Part shown: positions 1 to 10,940 of the stretch, in pieces
How positions within the stretch are numbered: position 1 is the first letter of the stretch
How the letters are laid out: each line of letters starts with the position of its first letter
Assembly (NCBI GenBank): GCA_038373865.1
Contig: JAXGGA010002198.1
Location: 62,001 to 126,000 of the forward strand
From: Uloborus plumipes
Lineage: Eukaryota > Arthropoda > Arachnida > Araneae > Uloboridae
Reading direction: 5' to 3'
DNA length: 64,000 nucleotides
Made by a program: the position numbers and the translations under genes
Notes under the pieces: generated by a model
What the model saw: the letters and a program-made list of their open reading frames with translations, nothing else
Told to the model about the DNA's origin: nothing
Database searches by the model: none

Positions 1-895
1 TTGCAAAATGAAATGCTATTTAAACATAAATGAACATGTAATAAATGAAACTTGGGGTTATTTCCACAAACTTGCAAACAAAAATTCACAAGATACATAC
101 ATTCAAACCCTAATAGAAATTAGTGAAGTTATGCGTAGAACGAAAAATCAAAATCATGCTGAAGAGAAAACATCAAGTGTGGAAAATTCCGAAAGAGAAG
201 CCTTTAAAAGAAATTATTCTTACAAATACAATTTAAAAATCAGTGGGTAATTGAAACATGTTTGCAAAAATGTTTTTATGAAAATTCATGGAATTTCGCA
301 CAACAGATTAGGGAGAATATGTCAGTTATTATGTACCAATACAACCCCTAAAGACGAGAGAGGTCAAAACAGAAGTGGCAATGCCATTTTGGCTCACATT
401 TGCGCGCTTATTCATGAACAAATCTCTAAATTTGAAGTTAAAGAGACTTAAACTACGGGTAAAAACGCAGAAAATACCTTGATTCCCGTTTAAATATTAC
501 GAAAATGCATGAATTATTCATTAATGACCATCCTAATCTAAAAGATGTTGTCAAGTATAACTTCTATTATTTATATTTTCGTGAAAACTTTGGGTACTCC
601 TTCGGTAGACCGCAAGTAGATGCTTGTAGTCAATGCGAAAGCCTAAAGGCAAACCTAAAAGACCAAACTCTAGACGACTATACTAAACGTGAGGCAGCTA
701 CAGAGCTAATGGTACATAAAAGGAGGGCTCTAAAATTTTATGCTAATTTAAAAGAAGCATCCAAGAATTAGGATAATGAAACTGCCGCCCTATGCTTTGA
801 TTACATGCAAAACTTGCCTCTCCCGAATATTCCTGTCCAAGAATTTTTTTATATGAGAAAACTATGGGTAAACGTTTTCAGTATTCATGATTTAA
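1..895 (+). pseudogene. DUF7869-type multicopy ORF, 5' part (broken)
   Basis: Three open stretches in adjacent frames (8-250, 251-451, 505-771, then on to 895) together read like the N-terminal and central parts of an uncharacterised protein family, DUF7869-type as I recall it, that is present in many copies in arthropods and cnidarians. Recognisable pieces are VCKNVFMKIHGIS near 254, ELFINDHPNLKDVV near 511 and the cysteine pair DACSQCESLKANL near 619. Internal stops lie at about 248, 449 and 769, so it is not functional. The reading continues to FSIHDL at about 893, where a 4.8-kb insertion cuts it. The downstream half resumes at 5726 in register. The left end lies outside the window. Function is unknown; a transposon-encoded origin is likely from its copy-number behaviour. 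Confidence 0.6.
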
Positions 896-1010
896 CAAGA
901 AGTTCTGTCAAGAACTAAACGAGCCTACTTTCCCGTACATCGACATCGGCATTCTCGCATCTGATCATTATTCTCTTGATTATCTGAGACTTAAAATTAT
1001 GTCAAACATA

Positions 1011-1452
1011 CCTTTATAGCACTTAAAGCTGATTTCTAAAAGCAAAATATACCCCTCTCATCAGATGAAATGGACACGTAAAAAGTAAATAAACGAGTAA
1101 ATAAAGTTTTTTCGCACCTTTTAAAGAATGTAACTGTTATAGTTCTTCCGTAGAAAAATTTCACAATCGTTTTCAAAAGAAAAAAAAAAATAATAAATAA
1201 AATAAAAGTACAAAGAACATCAAAACACATTTTATCAAAGAAAAGAAAAAAACCTCGTTCGTTAATAAAATGTCTCGAACTTTATTTTTAATCCGTTGCC
1301 AGTTGTTAAATATAAATAAAGAATTACGTACCTTTTTAGCACTTAGAGCTGATTTCGAAAAGCAAAATATACCCCTTTCATCAGATGAAATAGACACGTA
1401 AAAAGCAATTAACGAATAAATAAAGTTTAGTCGCACCTTTTAAAGAGTGTAA
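1011..1452. repeat. Internal direct duplication in unit copy 1
   Basis: The stretch starting CTTTATAGCACTTAAAGC near 1012 recurs as CTTTTTAGCACTTAGAGC near 1332, an offset of 320 bp. It continues through the same CATCAGATGAAAT and TAAAGTTT blocks. Copies 2 and 3 of the unit carry this segment only once. The two versions differ at several sites, and the second is closer to copy 3, so unequal exchange between different units is a likely origin. Confidence 0.7.
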
Positions 1453-1619
1453 GGCAGGAATTCAAGTGAAACACGGACGATCGCAACTCACCAATGCAAT
1501 CGCAAATTCCAAAATTTGGATTCAAGTGAAACGAATTCACTTGAATTCGACTTACGTAGCGGTTGCAATATGCGATCGCCTCGAAGCGACTGCAATGGTG
1601 TTTCACTTGAATTCGGCCC
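1453..1619. mobile_element. PIF/Harbinger-like MITE with TAA target duplication
   Basis: A 167-bp element starts GGCAGGAATTCAAGTGAAAC and ends CACTTGAATTCGGCCC, with TAA on both sides (1450-1452 and 1620-1622). It contains GATCGC and CGATCG blocks and an inner TTCAAGTGAAACGAATTCAC palindrome. The same family occurs at 15368-15668 and 24110-24269. The uninterrupted target can be read in the other copies of the host unit (near 4315 and 61080), with one TAA only. A 3-bp TAA duplication and GG..CC ends fit PIF/Harbinger. No ORF. Confidence 0.8.
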
Positions 1620-1764
1620 TAACTGTTACAGTTCCTCCGTAGAAAAAATCCTCCATCGTTTTCAAAAAAAAAAAAACAATAATAATAATAATAATTAAAA
1701 GAAAGAAATAAATAAATAAAAGTACAAAGAGCATTAAAACACATTTTATCAAAGAAAGAAAAAA

Positions 1765-2827
1765 CTAGCTGTCGTGGCCGTCACGAAACTTTCTTCTATA
1801 TCTATCTTATGAATTCCAGTTACAAAATAAAATACGTACTCGCCCGAATAATTGGAAACAGCTCCAATTTCCCGATTATCGTAATAACCCTGCAAATGCA
1901 GAATCAATGAGCGAAATTGGAAATCATTGCAAAAGCCTTGTTTAGATTAATTGCAAACATTTTATTTGTTTGTAAAAAGAAATTGGCAACAGTTAAAAAT
2001 TTCAAATCATTGAAAGTTTTCAGCTGTTTTGATAATTAAATAGCGTGAAAGCGATTTTTTAATGAATTGATTTTTCGCATTGTTGACTAAGCGCAAAAAT
2101 CACCCCACCCTCCCCCTAGGGCGATTGGAACCAAAATTTAATCGATGCTTGCTTCCTTATTGGGTTAGTGTTATTCCAAATTTCATTCAAATCTCAGCAA
2201 TATTTCTCGAGATACAGTAGGTGCAATGACAAAATAAGCACTTTTGATTGCTCCACCCCCCTTTGAGATATTGACACAAAAATTGAATCAGCGATTGTAC
2301 TCAATAGGGTCTACCTATGGACTAATTTTCGTTTGATTCCGCCTGTTACTTCCTGAGATATAGCAATCACCCCCGCGCAGAACACATGCGATTGCTCCAC
2401 CCCCCTTCAAGATACTGACACGCAAATTGAATCAGCACCTGTACTCGGTAGGGTCTACCTATGGACCAATTTTCGTTTGATTCCGCCGGTTACTCCCGGA
2501 GATATAGCAATCACCCATGCGCAGAACACGTGCGATTGTTACACCCACCTTGGAGGAATTCGCTAAACAAAGTCAGGTGCACCAGTTGACATGGTGGTAC
2601 ATATGTGAAAAAATTTTTGTTCGATTTCATGCAGTAGTTTTTGCTCTAGCGCGGCCACAAAAACTGGTCACACACATACAGACTCACACACACACAGACA
2701 GACAATTTCCAAAAATGGACGAAATGGACTCAGCGCACCTCAAAACGTGCAAATCCGTCAAAATTCGACATTCGAAAATTTTCACGAAACCAATACTTTC
2801 TTCTATATAATAGATATAGAAGAAAGT
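1765..2827 (+). mobile_element. Helentron-like non-autonomous element nested in copy 1
   Basis: The element begins near AGCTGTCGTGGCCGTCACG. It has a subterminal ACTTTCTTCTATAT block at the 5' end (near 1788). It closes with a strong hairpin in which CTTTCTTCTATAT pairs with ATATAGAAGAAAG (2796-2827). The inside has two 144-bp repeats and a CACACA/GACAGACA microsatellite. The uninserted site, an A-rich run before CTCGTCCGTTAATAAA, is visible in copies 2 and 3. There is no coding sequence. The plan of subterminal repeats, tandem repeats, microsatellite and terminal hairpin fits a Helentron-associated element; the class is inferred. A truncated relative ends near 46342. Confidence 0.55.
2246..2533. 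repeat. 144-bp tandem repeat, two copies
   Basis: Two head-to-tail copies start at 2246 and 2390 with GATTGCTCCACCCCCC and run to ATCACCC..GCGCAGAACAC. A third copy starts at 2534 but diverges at once. Each contains GGGTCTACCTATGGAC and TTTTCGTTTGATTCCGCC. They lie inside the nested Helentron-like element. Confidence 0.8.
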
Positions 2828-2963
2828 AAAAAAAAAAAACTCGTCCGTTAATAAATGTCTCGAATTTCACTTTTTATCTGTTGCCAGTTGTTAAATATAA
2901 ATAAAGAATAAAATGTTCTCGTGAATGAAAAATTTTTGTTACAAAAAAAAACATCGTCTGCCA

Positions 2964-2994
<31 letters not shown>

Positions 2995-3950
2995 ATAAAA
3001 CAAATGAATAAATAAACAAAAAATCGTCTGCACAGTCAGTAATTTTTTTTCTGAGCCTGCATTTCCACCATGTTTGCGGAGTCGGAGTCGGAATCAGAGT
3101 CCTCACAGAAGATTACTCAGAAAAGTATTTTACAAACATTATTTATCAAAACCATTTTCTTACAGAGTTAGTTTGAAGGAAATCCGACTTTAAGTTCAGG
3201 ATCAACATTCAACCTAAATTCCCCGTAGACGCTAATGTTAATTTCTTTTTTCTGAACGGTTCAAAATTGAACGAAAAATGGTTCAAATCAAAAAGCGAAA
3301 CATGAGAATGTATGGGAAAGCCGCTTCGAGATCTTTCAAACAAAAAAAAGTTTATTCCATTCGGACAGTTCACTCAAAAGTTATTAGGTGGGGAAAGGTT
3401 GCTTGAACGGTTCAATGTTGAACGAAAAAGTGTTCAAATTTGAAAATTTAAATGCGGTAATAAAGTATCCTTGCCGAGATGCTTCGAACAAAAAAAAAAT
3501 TGTTTAAATCGGACTGTTCATTCAAAAGTTATTAGGGGTGACAGCTTGATTGAGCGGTTCAATGTTGAACGAAAAATTGTTCAAATTGGAAATGTAAATA
3601 CGGGAATGAAGTACCCTTGAAAAGTTCTTTCCAACAAAAAAAAGTTTGTTCAAATCGGACTGTTCATTAAAAAGTTAGTATCGCGGGACCGGTTTTTTGA
3701 ACGGCTCAAAGTTGAACCAAAAATTGTTCAAATCAAAAAATCAAACATGGGAATGAGCTGTACTCGCCGAGATCTTTCGAACAAAAAAAAGTTTGTCCAA
3801 ATCGGAATGTTCATTCAAAAGTTATTAGGGGGAGACAGACAGACCGACCGACCGACCGACCGACGCACAAATTCCCCATCTCAATACCCTACTTTCAAAT
3901 TTTTAATTTTTCGATAGTCATTTTACCTTTTTATTTTTTTCACTTGGCGA

Positions 3951-4020
3951 TATTTTTTGGACTTGGCGATATTTTTTTAACTTGGCGATATTTTTTGGAC
4001 TTGGCGATATTTTTTAGATG
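3951..4020. repeat. TTGGCGATA short tandem array, copy 1
   Basis: ACTTGGCGATATTTTTT occurs four times head to tail just inside the subterminal repeat at 4066. The same array occurs in copies 2 and 3. The core TTGGCGATA also recurs in an unrelated-looking repeat at 33.7-34.7 kb. Confidence 0.85.
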
Positions 4021-4082
4021 CATTAAGCTACTTTTAATACTTTTTTCGTCTTTCTTTTATTTTTAACGGGAAAGTAGGCTAA

Positions 4083-5725
4083 ACAAGAAGTTCTGTCAAG
4101 AACTAAACGAGCCTACTTTCCCGTACATCGACATCGGCATTCTAGCATCTAATCAATATTCTCTTGAATATCTGAAACTGAAAATTATGTCAAACATACC
4201 TTTATAGCACTTAAAGCTGATTTCTAAAAGCAAAATATACCCCTCTCATCAGATAAAATGAACACGTAAAAAGTAAATAAACGAGTAAATAAAGTTTTGT
4301 CACACCTTTTAAAGAATGTAACTGTTATAGTTCTTCCGTAGAAAAAGTTCACAATCGTTTTCAAAAGGAAAAAAGTAATAAATAAAATAAAAGTACAAAG
4401 AACATCAAAACACATTTTATCAAAGAAAGAAAAAAAACCTCGTTCGTTAATAAAATGTCTCGAATTTTATTTTTAATCGTTGCCAGTTATTAAATATAAA
4501 TAAAGAATAAAATGCTCTAGTGAATGAACAATTTTTGTAATCAAAAAAAAAATATCGTCTGCCAAAAAAAAAAATAAATAAATAAATAAAAGTAATAATA
4601 ATTAATTAAACAAAAAAAAAAAAGAATAAATAAACAAAAAATCGTCTGCCCAGTCAGTCATTTTTTTCTGAGCCTGCATTTCCGCCATGTTTGCGGAGTC
4701 AGAGTCGGAATCAGAGTCCTTACAGAAGATTTTTCAGAAAAGTACTTAACATAAAGTTTTTATCAAAACCGTTTTCTTACAAAGTTAGTTTGAAGGAAAT
4801 CCGCCTTTAAGTTCAGAATCAACATTCAATTTAAATTTCTCAGTATGCGCTCATGTTAAAAAATTTTCTGAACGGTTCATCATTGAACGAAAAATGGTTC
4901 AAATTGAAAAGTGAAATATGGGAATGAGTCTCTCCGAGATCTTTCGAACAAAAAAAGTTTATTGAATTCAGACGGTTCACTTAAAAGTTATTAGGTGGAG
5001 AAAGGTTGCTAGAAAGGTTCAATGTTGAACGAAAAAAAGGTTCACATTGAAAATTTAAATACGGTAATGAAGTATCCTTGCCGAGATCTTTCGAACAAAA
5101 AAAAGTTTGTTTAAATCGGACTATTACCTCAAAAGTTATTAGGGGTGACAGCTTGTTTGAACGGTTCAATGTTGAACGAAAAATTGTTCAAATCGAAAAT
5201 GTAGATACGGGAATGAAGTATCCTTGAAAAGATCTTTCGAACAAAAAAAAGTTTGTTCAAATCGGACTGTTCATTCAAAAGTTAGTATCGCGGAACCGGT
5301 TGTTTGAACGGCTCAAAATTGAACCAAAAATTGTCCAAATCAAAAAATCAAATATGGGAATGAGCTGTACTCGCCGAGATCTTTCCAACAAAAAAAAGTT
5401 TATCCAAATCGGAATGTTCATTCAAAAGTTATTAGGGGGGACAGACAGACCGACAGACCGACCGACAGACCGACCGACCGACCGACAGACCGACCGACAG
5501 ACCGACACACAAATTCCCCATCTCAATACCCTACTTTCAAATTTTTAATTTTTCGATATTCATTTTACCTCTTTATTTTTTTTAACTTGGCGATATTTTT
5601 TGGACTTGGCGATATTTTTTTTTAACTTGGCGATATTTTTTGGACTTGGCGATATTTTTTAGATGCTGTAAGCTACTTTTAATACTTTTTTCGTCTTTCT
5701 TTTATTTTTAACGGGAAAGTAGGCT
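4083..5725 (-). mobile_element. Helentron/HINE-like unit, copy 2 (tandem to copy 1)
   Basis: Copy 2 follows copy 1 directly, head to tail. It has the hairpin AGTTCTGTCAAGAACT (4089-4104), the subterminal repeat (4110-4124) and its partner ACGGGAAAGTAGGCT (5711-5725). It lacks both insertions found in copy 1, so it serves as an empty-site reference. It holds four diverged 147-bp repeats (about 4870-5430), a long GACC/GACA microsatellite (about 5443-5508) and the TTGGCGATA array (5582-5664). Immediately after 5725 the interrupted DUF7869-type ORF resumes in frame. No protein-coding capacity. Confidence 0.65.
5582..5664. repeat. TTGGCGATA short tandem array, copy 2
   Basis: Four TTGGCGATA blocks are separated by T-runs and GGAC, in the same place relative to the element end as in copy 1. 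Confidence 0.85.
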
Positions 5726-6700
5726 AAAAAGTAGTAAATCAAAAATTTACCTTTATCATGAAGGAGAAGGTAATAAAAGCCCAAATGAGGTATGTAGTTT
5801 TTTACTACAATACATACAAACCGAGATACCTGTAACTGTAAAAAAGCTCATCCTTTTTAGTGACGGACCATCAGGCCAAAATAAACACCATACGGTTGTA
5901 AGATTTCTAATGAATCTTCGTGACAAAGGACGTTTTGATGAAATCATTCACAACTTTCCTGTTAGTGGACATTCATTCTCCCCATGTGACAGAGACTTTG
6001 GATCTATAAAAAGAGTCATAAGAAGGGTTGATAGAATTTATACTCCAGATGAGTATAGTTAACTTATTTTAAAGGCTAGTAAAACAAGTAGTTTTACCAT
6101 CCATAGAGTTACACCGAAAGATATTTTTAATTTCAAAACGTGGTGGCCACGGTATTATTAAAAAAATAACCCACTTAGATGAAACCTCAGGAAGAGGTGT
6201 ATTCCTAAGGATGAAAAAGATATTTTCAAAATATCAACTTATAAGCAGTTCATCTACAATAACAGAAGTCATGGGAGAGTGGTGGCATAACAACATATTG
6301 ATGAGTTAGTTGCGTCTACATTTTCACTTCTAAAAAAACAAAATCTCCCAGAATTGCCTACTGAAAGGGCATATCCTTCAGGAAAGTTGAGAATTTCTTT
6401 TTCCATGATATAAACTTACACCTTATGCTCAACCTTATCAACTCTCGTTTCATATTTTAGTTTAACATTTTTATTTTGTCGTTATCATTATAGGTTGCTA
6501 TTAATGTAAAGAAAATTCGAGATCTAAACAATCTCGAACAATATCTAATTGGATATGAAAATTTCTACACCAGCATTTTGAATTGGCCAACTACTAATAG
6601 TGAAAACATAGTCGAAATGGTTTACGATAACGAATAGCTATCTCTCCAGGAACCAAAATATGTCAAAAAATACCTTATATAATAATGTAATTAGCAGGTG
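5726..6700 (+). pseudogene. DUF7869-type multicopy ORF, 3' part (broken)
   Basis: This is the continuation of the ORF cut at 895. Joining ATTTAA (end of the left part) to AAAAGTAGT keeps the frame, and the reading runs KIYLYHEGEGNKSPNEV. The family signatures LFSDGPSGQNKHHTVVRF (about 5850) and GHSFSPCDRDFGSIKR (about 5970) follow. Further along come YTPDEY, FTIHRVTPKDIF and ELPTERAYPSGKL. In-frame stops (the first near 6060) and frame changes show it is dead. The end is not defined; similarity fades by about 6650. The biochemical function of the family is unknown to me. Confidence 0.65.
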
Positions 6701-7790
6701 ATAAATAAAAATATAATGTTTTTCCCTAACATTCTCATTTTTACTACAAGATATTACAAAAATTGAGAGCAAAGCTCTGAAAATATGCGTGAACGATTAG
6801 TTTATTGCAAAAAGCAGTCAACTACAAAAGTTTTAATAATTTTTTTTGTACTGAAGATAAGACGTAAGAAAATATTTTTTTGTCGGTAAAGTACCCAAAT
6901 GAGGTCTACTTTAAGCCTAAAAAAATCAACACCTAAATAAAAAGCAGTAGGTTGTTAAACAGTTTTTTTCGTTTTTCTCAAAACAGCAAATTTGTCTGTT
7001 GACTGGTTTTTGAAACAAACGGTTCAATTGAGGAATGTCTAGAAACAGCTTGGGGAGATAGATGGAGGGAGATCAGTTTCTAAACCTTAATCCACTCAAA
7101 ACAATATTAACGTACTAAAACGCCCTATTATTTCATTTCAATTCATTATTTACGTAATTAAAATTTCAAGAGTTATTGACTGAAATTATAAAAGGCGAAA
7201 AACATTGTGAGAATAAGATATGGTGTATACATTTTCCCACTTAAATTCCTTCCTTATTTTCTGTTCTGTCACGTTTTTAGAGTCATCTTTTATCAGTATT
7301 TCTGATTAGATAGGTTTGACTTACAAAACAGAAATGGCGAATAAAAAGAACTATGAAGAAAATCATAATAAATTTCTAGAGATGAATCAGTAACAGATAA
7401 TATTAAAGAAAAAACGGTGTTATAAGACAGAATAAGCGAAATAACGATGGAGACAGCAACACATGGTTTTACGAAAACTATAAACATATGATTATGTTTT
7501 CATGAGGTCTTTTTCTTACATATGTTATATTTATTTTTAAATTTTTTGCTTTGTAGCTCTAAGGAAAAAAGACGACGATGTCTCTGTACTGCCCAATAAT
7601 GGCTAAAAGAATGTGCGGAAAAAAAGGGAAAAGAGAAAAGTGGAGTGAATATTTTTAAGACATTTTGAAATTAACACACACACATACACGCACACTGGCA
7701 TATTTACAGTTACTCAAGTGCTAAATTTGAGAGGAGGCCCAAGGATAAGTGCTGTGGTTAGAAAAAATATATGAATTAACTCAGCTTAAG
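6701..7790. other. No gene seen
   Basis: AT-rich sequence with a short CACACACACATACACGCACAC run near 7674. I see no coding stretch with family signatures, no terminal repeats and no RNA gene. Confidence 0.5.
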
Positions 7791-7905
7791 GTTTGTGGGC
7801 GGTCACTAGCAGAGACCGCCCCGGATTGGTTTTAAACCAATTTACATTACATTTCTATTGATTTTGTAATGAAAAATAAAGTATTTCATTTAACAGCTTT
7901 TCTAT
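7791..7905. repeat. Hairpin and A-rich tail, possible retroposon 3' end
   Basis: GGGCGGTC (7797-7804) pairs with GACCGCCC (7814-7821). ATTGGTTTTAAACCAAT follows as a second palindrome. Then comes an AATAAAG-containing A/T tail (about 7870-7895). A GC-rich hairpin before a poly(A)-signal-like tail is reminiscent of a non-LTR retroposon 3' end, but no reverse transcriptase is visible, so the identity is uncertain. Confidence 0.3.
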
Positions 7906-7960
7906 CTTTCCGATCGATAGCACTGCACGTGTATATCTACTCTTTCAGAAAGAAACTACA

Positions 7961-8045
7961 AGCCTAGTAGTTTAGTAGTAGCGCTTTACACTTCCACGCT
8001 GTACACACACCTCAGTTCTATTCCTGGGTAGGGCACAGTTATTCA
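7961..8045 (+). mobile_element. tRNA-derived SINE head, degenerate
   Basis: TAGTTTAGTAGTAGCGC matches a Pol III A box. AGTTCTATTCCTGGG, about 40 bases on, matches a B box with two mismatches. The tRNA-like length and spacing fit, but no acceptor stem closes, so this is a SINE promoter region and not a tRNA gene. Target duplications are not obvious. Confidence 0.45.
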
Positions 8046-8222
8046 GCCATTTTATACCTGTAGTGAGTCGATAAAGTGAGAGCAAAATTTTCTTGGGAAT
8101 TAAACACAGGTTTCCATGTTCGGTTTCCATTTAACCAGAAAATTTGCCTTGCAACGAACCATCGGTTACGTAACCATATGGGCACAGTAGGCCTAGGCCT
8201 ACATGGGCTGTTTCACCACTAA

Positions 8223-8865
8223 TAGTCTAAGAGTTAGCAATGTTTCCGTGGGAAAATTTTAAGACGTTTGGCTCTATAGGCTGTTCTAAGCAGCATGCGG
8301 GGTGTCTGGTGGCGGAGAGTGTTGCGTTTTTTACTGCACATTACATTTTTGCTTTTAAAAATAATGGTCTTTTTAAACCATTTTGGGACGATGAGAAGCT
8401 CAAACCTATCGTAAGAAAGTCCTGTAACATATCAAAAGAAAGCTATATGTTTTACCTTTACCATGGTCTTTGAATTTTTATTATGCTATAATTAGAAACG
8501 AAGTTACAATTATTTGCAAGTAAAAGCTTTTTTTTTTCGCACTTTTTAATTTTTTTTAACAGCTCTGTATTTCGTACAATTTTTGACACAGAAATTTAAA
8601 AATTGACAGGGTTACTTATCTTGTCATGTGCGTCATTCACACAAAACTTTGTTAAAGTCAGAAATGTTGAGATCAAAAACTCATGTTTCATGATTGGATT
8701 TGATCTTTAATTACACTAAACTGACTAAAAAATTACTATTTTTCCCAGCAGAAATGTGATGCATAATAAAAAACGCAACCACTCTTGGTCGCCAGACACT
8801 CGTCATGCTGCTTAAAAGAGCATAATATATTAAAGAGCTAGACGTCATAAAATTGTTGTTCTTAA
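8223..8865. mobile_element. Non-autonomous element with long inverted ends, copy A
   Basis: The left end TAGTCTAAGAGTTAGCAA, followed by TAAGCAGCATGCGGGGTGTC and GTTGCGTTTTTTACTGC, is mirrored at about 8745-8862 by the inverse blocks GCAGAAATGTGATGCATAAT, AAAAAACGCAACCACTC and CAGACACTCGTCATGCTGCT. Arms are about 100 bp or more and diverged. A second copy in the opposite overall orientation lies at 29237-29917. The superfamily cannot be assigned because the target duplication is unclear and the right end looks truncated. Confidence 0.6.
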
Positions 8866-9032
8866 AGAAGTGAAGGACTTGGATTTGACAGAATGAAACG
8901 AAATCTTACATATGTAAGGAACACATGGACTAAGATACTGCCATCAAAGCGAAAGATAAATGATCATTATTTTCCTGAAAAATCTCAAATCATTGAATAT
9001 TTTAGTAATTTTTGAGCCACCTTTAGCATTAA

Positions 9033-9532
9033 CCCTTCACTGCACGATTTTTTTATATTTTCATGAAATAAATCATTTGTTACCTTTTAAATAGCCCTGA
9101 GTTCAGGAAAAATGAAGAAAAAAATTAATCTTAAAAATGTGCACCAAAAATGATGTTTTAATTATTTGTTCTATATATGGCACAAAGCACATAGCATATG
9201 CTTTTTATACCGATTAGCGTAATAATCTACAATGTGTTTTGTGCCATAAGTGGTATAAACAAATTTTCCACTAAGTGTATTTAAACATTTTTAGAACAAA
9301 GGACATAATGACTAAGCACACTTCTAACGAAATGCAGACACTCTTTCTTTCAAAAGCAAGAACTGTAATACCTGGACTAGTGCAACTAACTAGTGCATAA
9401 AAATCACACTAAACTGTTATAGCAATGTTCCAGAAGGGGCACAAAGCTCAATTTAACTGCATTTTAAAATCATAGGAATATATGAGGGTTTATTTGGTTT
9501 GTGCCAGATCTGGCACACAGTGCAGTGAAGGG
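9033..9532. mobile_element. piggyBac-type MITE (TTAA), element 1
   Basis: The 500-bp element starts CCCTTCACTGCAC and ends GTGCAGTGAAGGG, a perfect 13-bp inverted repeat. TTAA lies on both sides (9029-9032, 9533-9536). Near the right end is the perfect palindrome GTGCCAGATCTGGCAC (9501-9516), with related TTTGTGCCA and GGCACAAA blocks elsewhere inside. TTAA targets and CCC ends are hallmarks of piggyBac. No ORF. Confidence 0.8.
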
Positions 9533-9536
9533 TTAA

Positions 9537-10478
9537 TGTCTAAAGCTATACAAACATTGAGGCGTAACAGTGTTGTACAATTTCCTACGTCACCTATTTA
9601 GACATTACGAAGGAGGGGTAACTGGAGGTAGCAAAACATGGTACTAAAGCCTCCCTTCATTTGATATTTTTCCATTTATGAATGGTCATTTTGTAATTGG
9701 TTTCTTATTTTAATGTTATCCTTACGATGTAAAATTAAAATTTTGTTCTGATTCTGACTTTTAATTCTTGGTCCGTGGATTTATTTCATTTTATACACAC
9801 ATAATGGAATTCCATCTATATTCCCTTCCTAATGGGTGATTGTTCACAATAAACAGTTAAAAAAAATTTCTGGATTTTTTAAAAGATCGACATTTTAGCT
9901 TCTGACATCTGCTTGAATAAAGCTGTACGCTTTTTGCATAATTTTAAGTAGTTTTCCAGCACATTTCCTCTTCCGTTATCAATTCAGAAATAAAGCATCA
10001 TTTCTATTGAATAAAAGTTTTTTTAAACGAATAAAGCAATTATTTTATCTAAAATACTCTTCAGAATGTTATTTTTGTTTTTTTTTCTGTAATGATGCTC
10101 GGTTTCAGATATATGTTTGTTATCGATCAAACTTAAATTATACTTTTCCTATTGAAATAACTTTATCTGAAGCGTGAAAAATTGAAAGAGGGTTTTGAAC
10201 AGGCATTTATTTTTTTCCCTCTCTCTCAATTGATTCTATACATTAAATGAAAAACTGAAGCGTATATTTGGTACCATGTTCAGTGAATTTTCGGAAGAAT
10301 AATGAAAAAGGCTCAAGTTTTAAATGGCTACATAAAGAAAAGATGATTGTTCCTTTGTATTTGGATAAATTTTACTGCCCATTGATTTAGGTTATTGTAA
10401 TTGTTTACGGCTCTAATGGTGAAAAATTGAGTTCTGTTGCAGACGACGACGAGTTTAATGATAGCAAAGTTGGAATGC
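9537..10478. other. No gene seen
   Basis: AT-rich sequence. No coding stretch, terminal repeat or RNA gene could be supported here. Confidence 0.5.
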
Positions 10479-10486
10479 TTCTAAAA

Positions 10487-10932
10487 CGGAACAGGACATA
10501 TCCGCCGCAAATTTTATCCCCCTTTTTTCCGCATGGGACATTTCCGCCGCGACTCCTTTCCCCCTCTGACTGGCACAGGACAAATCCGCCGCGCCATTTC
10601 CAAGTGTGAGAAAAGGGGTTACTGGTTTAAAATTTTCATTCTTGGCGACACATCTTCATTTGGCGACAAAGACCTAATCTAAAAAGCGGACCACTTATAA
10701 TAGGGGGAAATCGCAAAGAAGTCAAAAAAAAAAAAAAAAAAAACACACACAATGCAGTGTAAATCAATTTAAACTTCGCCAAATATTACACTCTACCAGC
10801 TCAATCGGCGGGTTTGTCCTGTCGCACAGAAACGGCGGGGAGAGACGCGGCGGAAATGTCTCATGAGGGGGGTGATAGAGATATATTTTGCGGCGGAAAT
10901 GTCCTACTTTGCGGCGGAAATGTCCTGTGCCC
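10487..10932. mobile_element. hAT-type MITE with GCGGCGGAAATGTCC motif array
   Basis: The element is flanked by identical 8-bp duplications TTCTAAAA (10479-10486, 10933-10940), close to the hAT target preference. Its ends are CGGAACAGGACAT and the inverse of GGGCACAGGACAT. Three GGACATNTCCGCCGC-type blocks lie in the left third and four inverse GCGGCGGAAATGTCC-type blocks in the right third, converging on a centre with an A-run (about 10725-10742). This is typical of subterminal transposase sites in hAT elements. Local GC content is far above the surroundings. No ORF of its own. Confidence 0.8.
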
Positions 10933-10940
10933 TTCTAAAA

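Larger units (their letters stand above)
896..4082 (-). mobile_element. Helentron/HINE-like unit, copy 1 (carries two insertions)
   Basis: Subterminal inverted repeats AGCCTACTTTCCCGT (922-936) and ACGGGAAAGTAGGCT (4066-4080) bracket the unit. Outside the left one is a hairpin, AGTTCTGTCAAGAACT (901-916). Inside are about four diverged copies of a repeat of roughly 147 bp, built on GAACGGTTCAATGTTGAACG and AAAGTTATTAGG. Then come a GACC/GACA microsatellite (about 3834-3866) and a TTGGCGATA array. There is no coding sequence. Read on the minus strand, the order is subterminal repeat, microsatellite, tandem repeats, second subterminal repeat, terminal hairpin. That matches the published description of Helentron-associated elements (HINEs); the class is my inference. 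This copy is enlarged by an internal duplication and by insertions at 1453 and 1765. Confidence 0.6.

Noticed and set aside
5300..5548. Open frame ending in (DRPT)n / (DRQT)n repeats, also at 62429-62764
   Set aside because: It is a translation of the GACC/GACA microsatellite and the 147-bp repeat inside Helentron-like units. Copies are frame-shifted relative to each other and there is no independent evidence of coding.
7961..8045. Possible tRNA gene
   Set aside because: A and B boxes are present but there is no closing acceptor stem and the B box is imperfect; called a SINE head instead.
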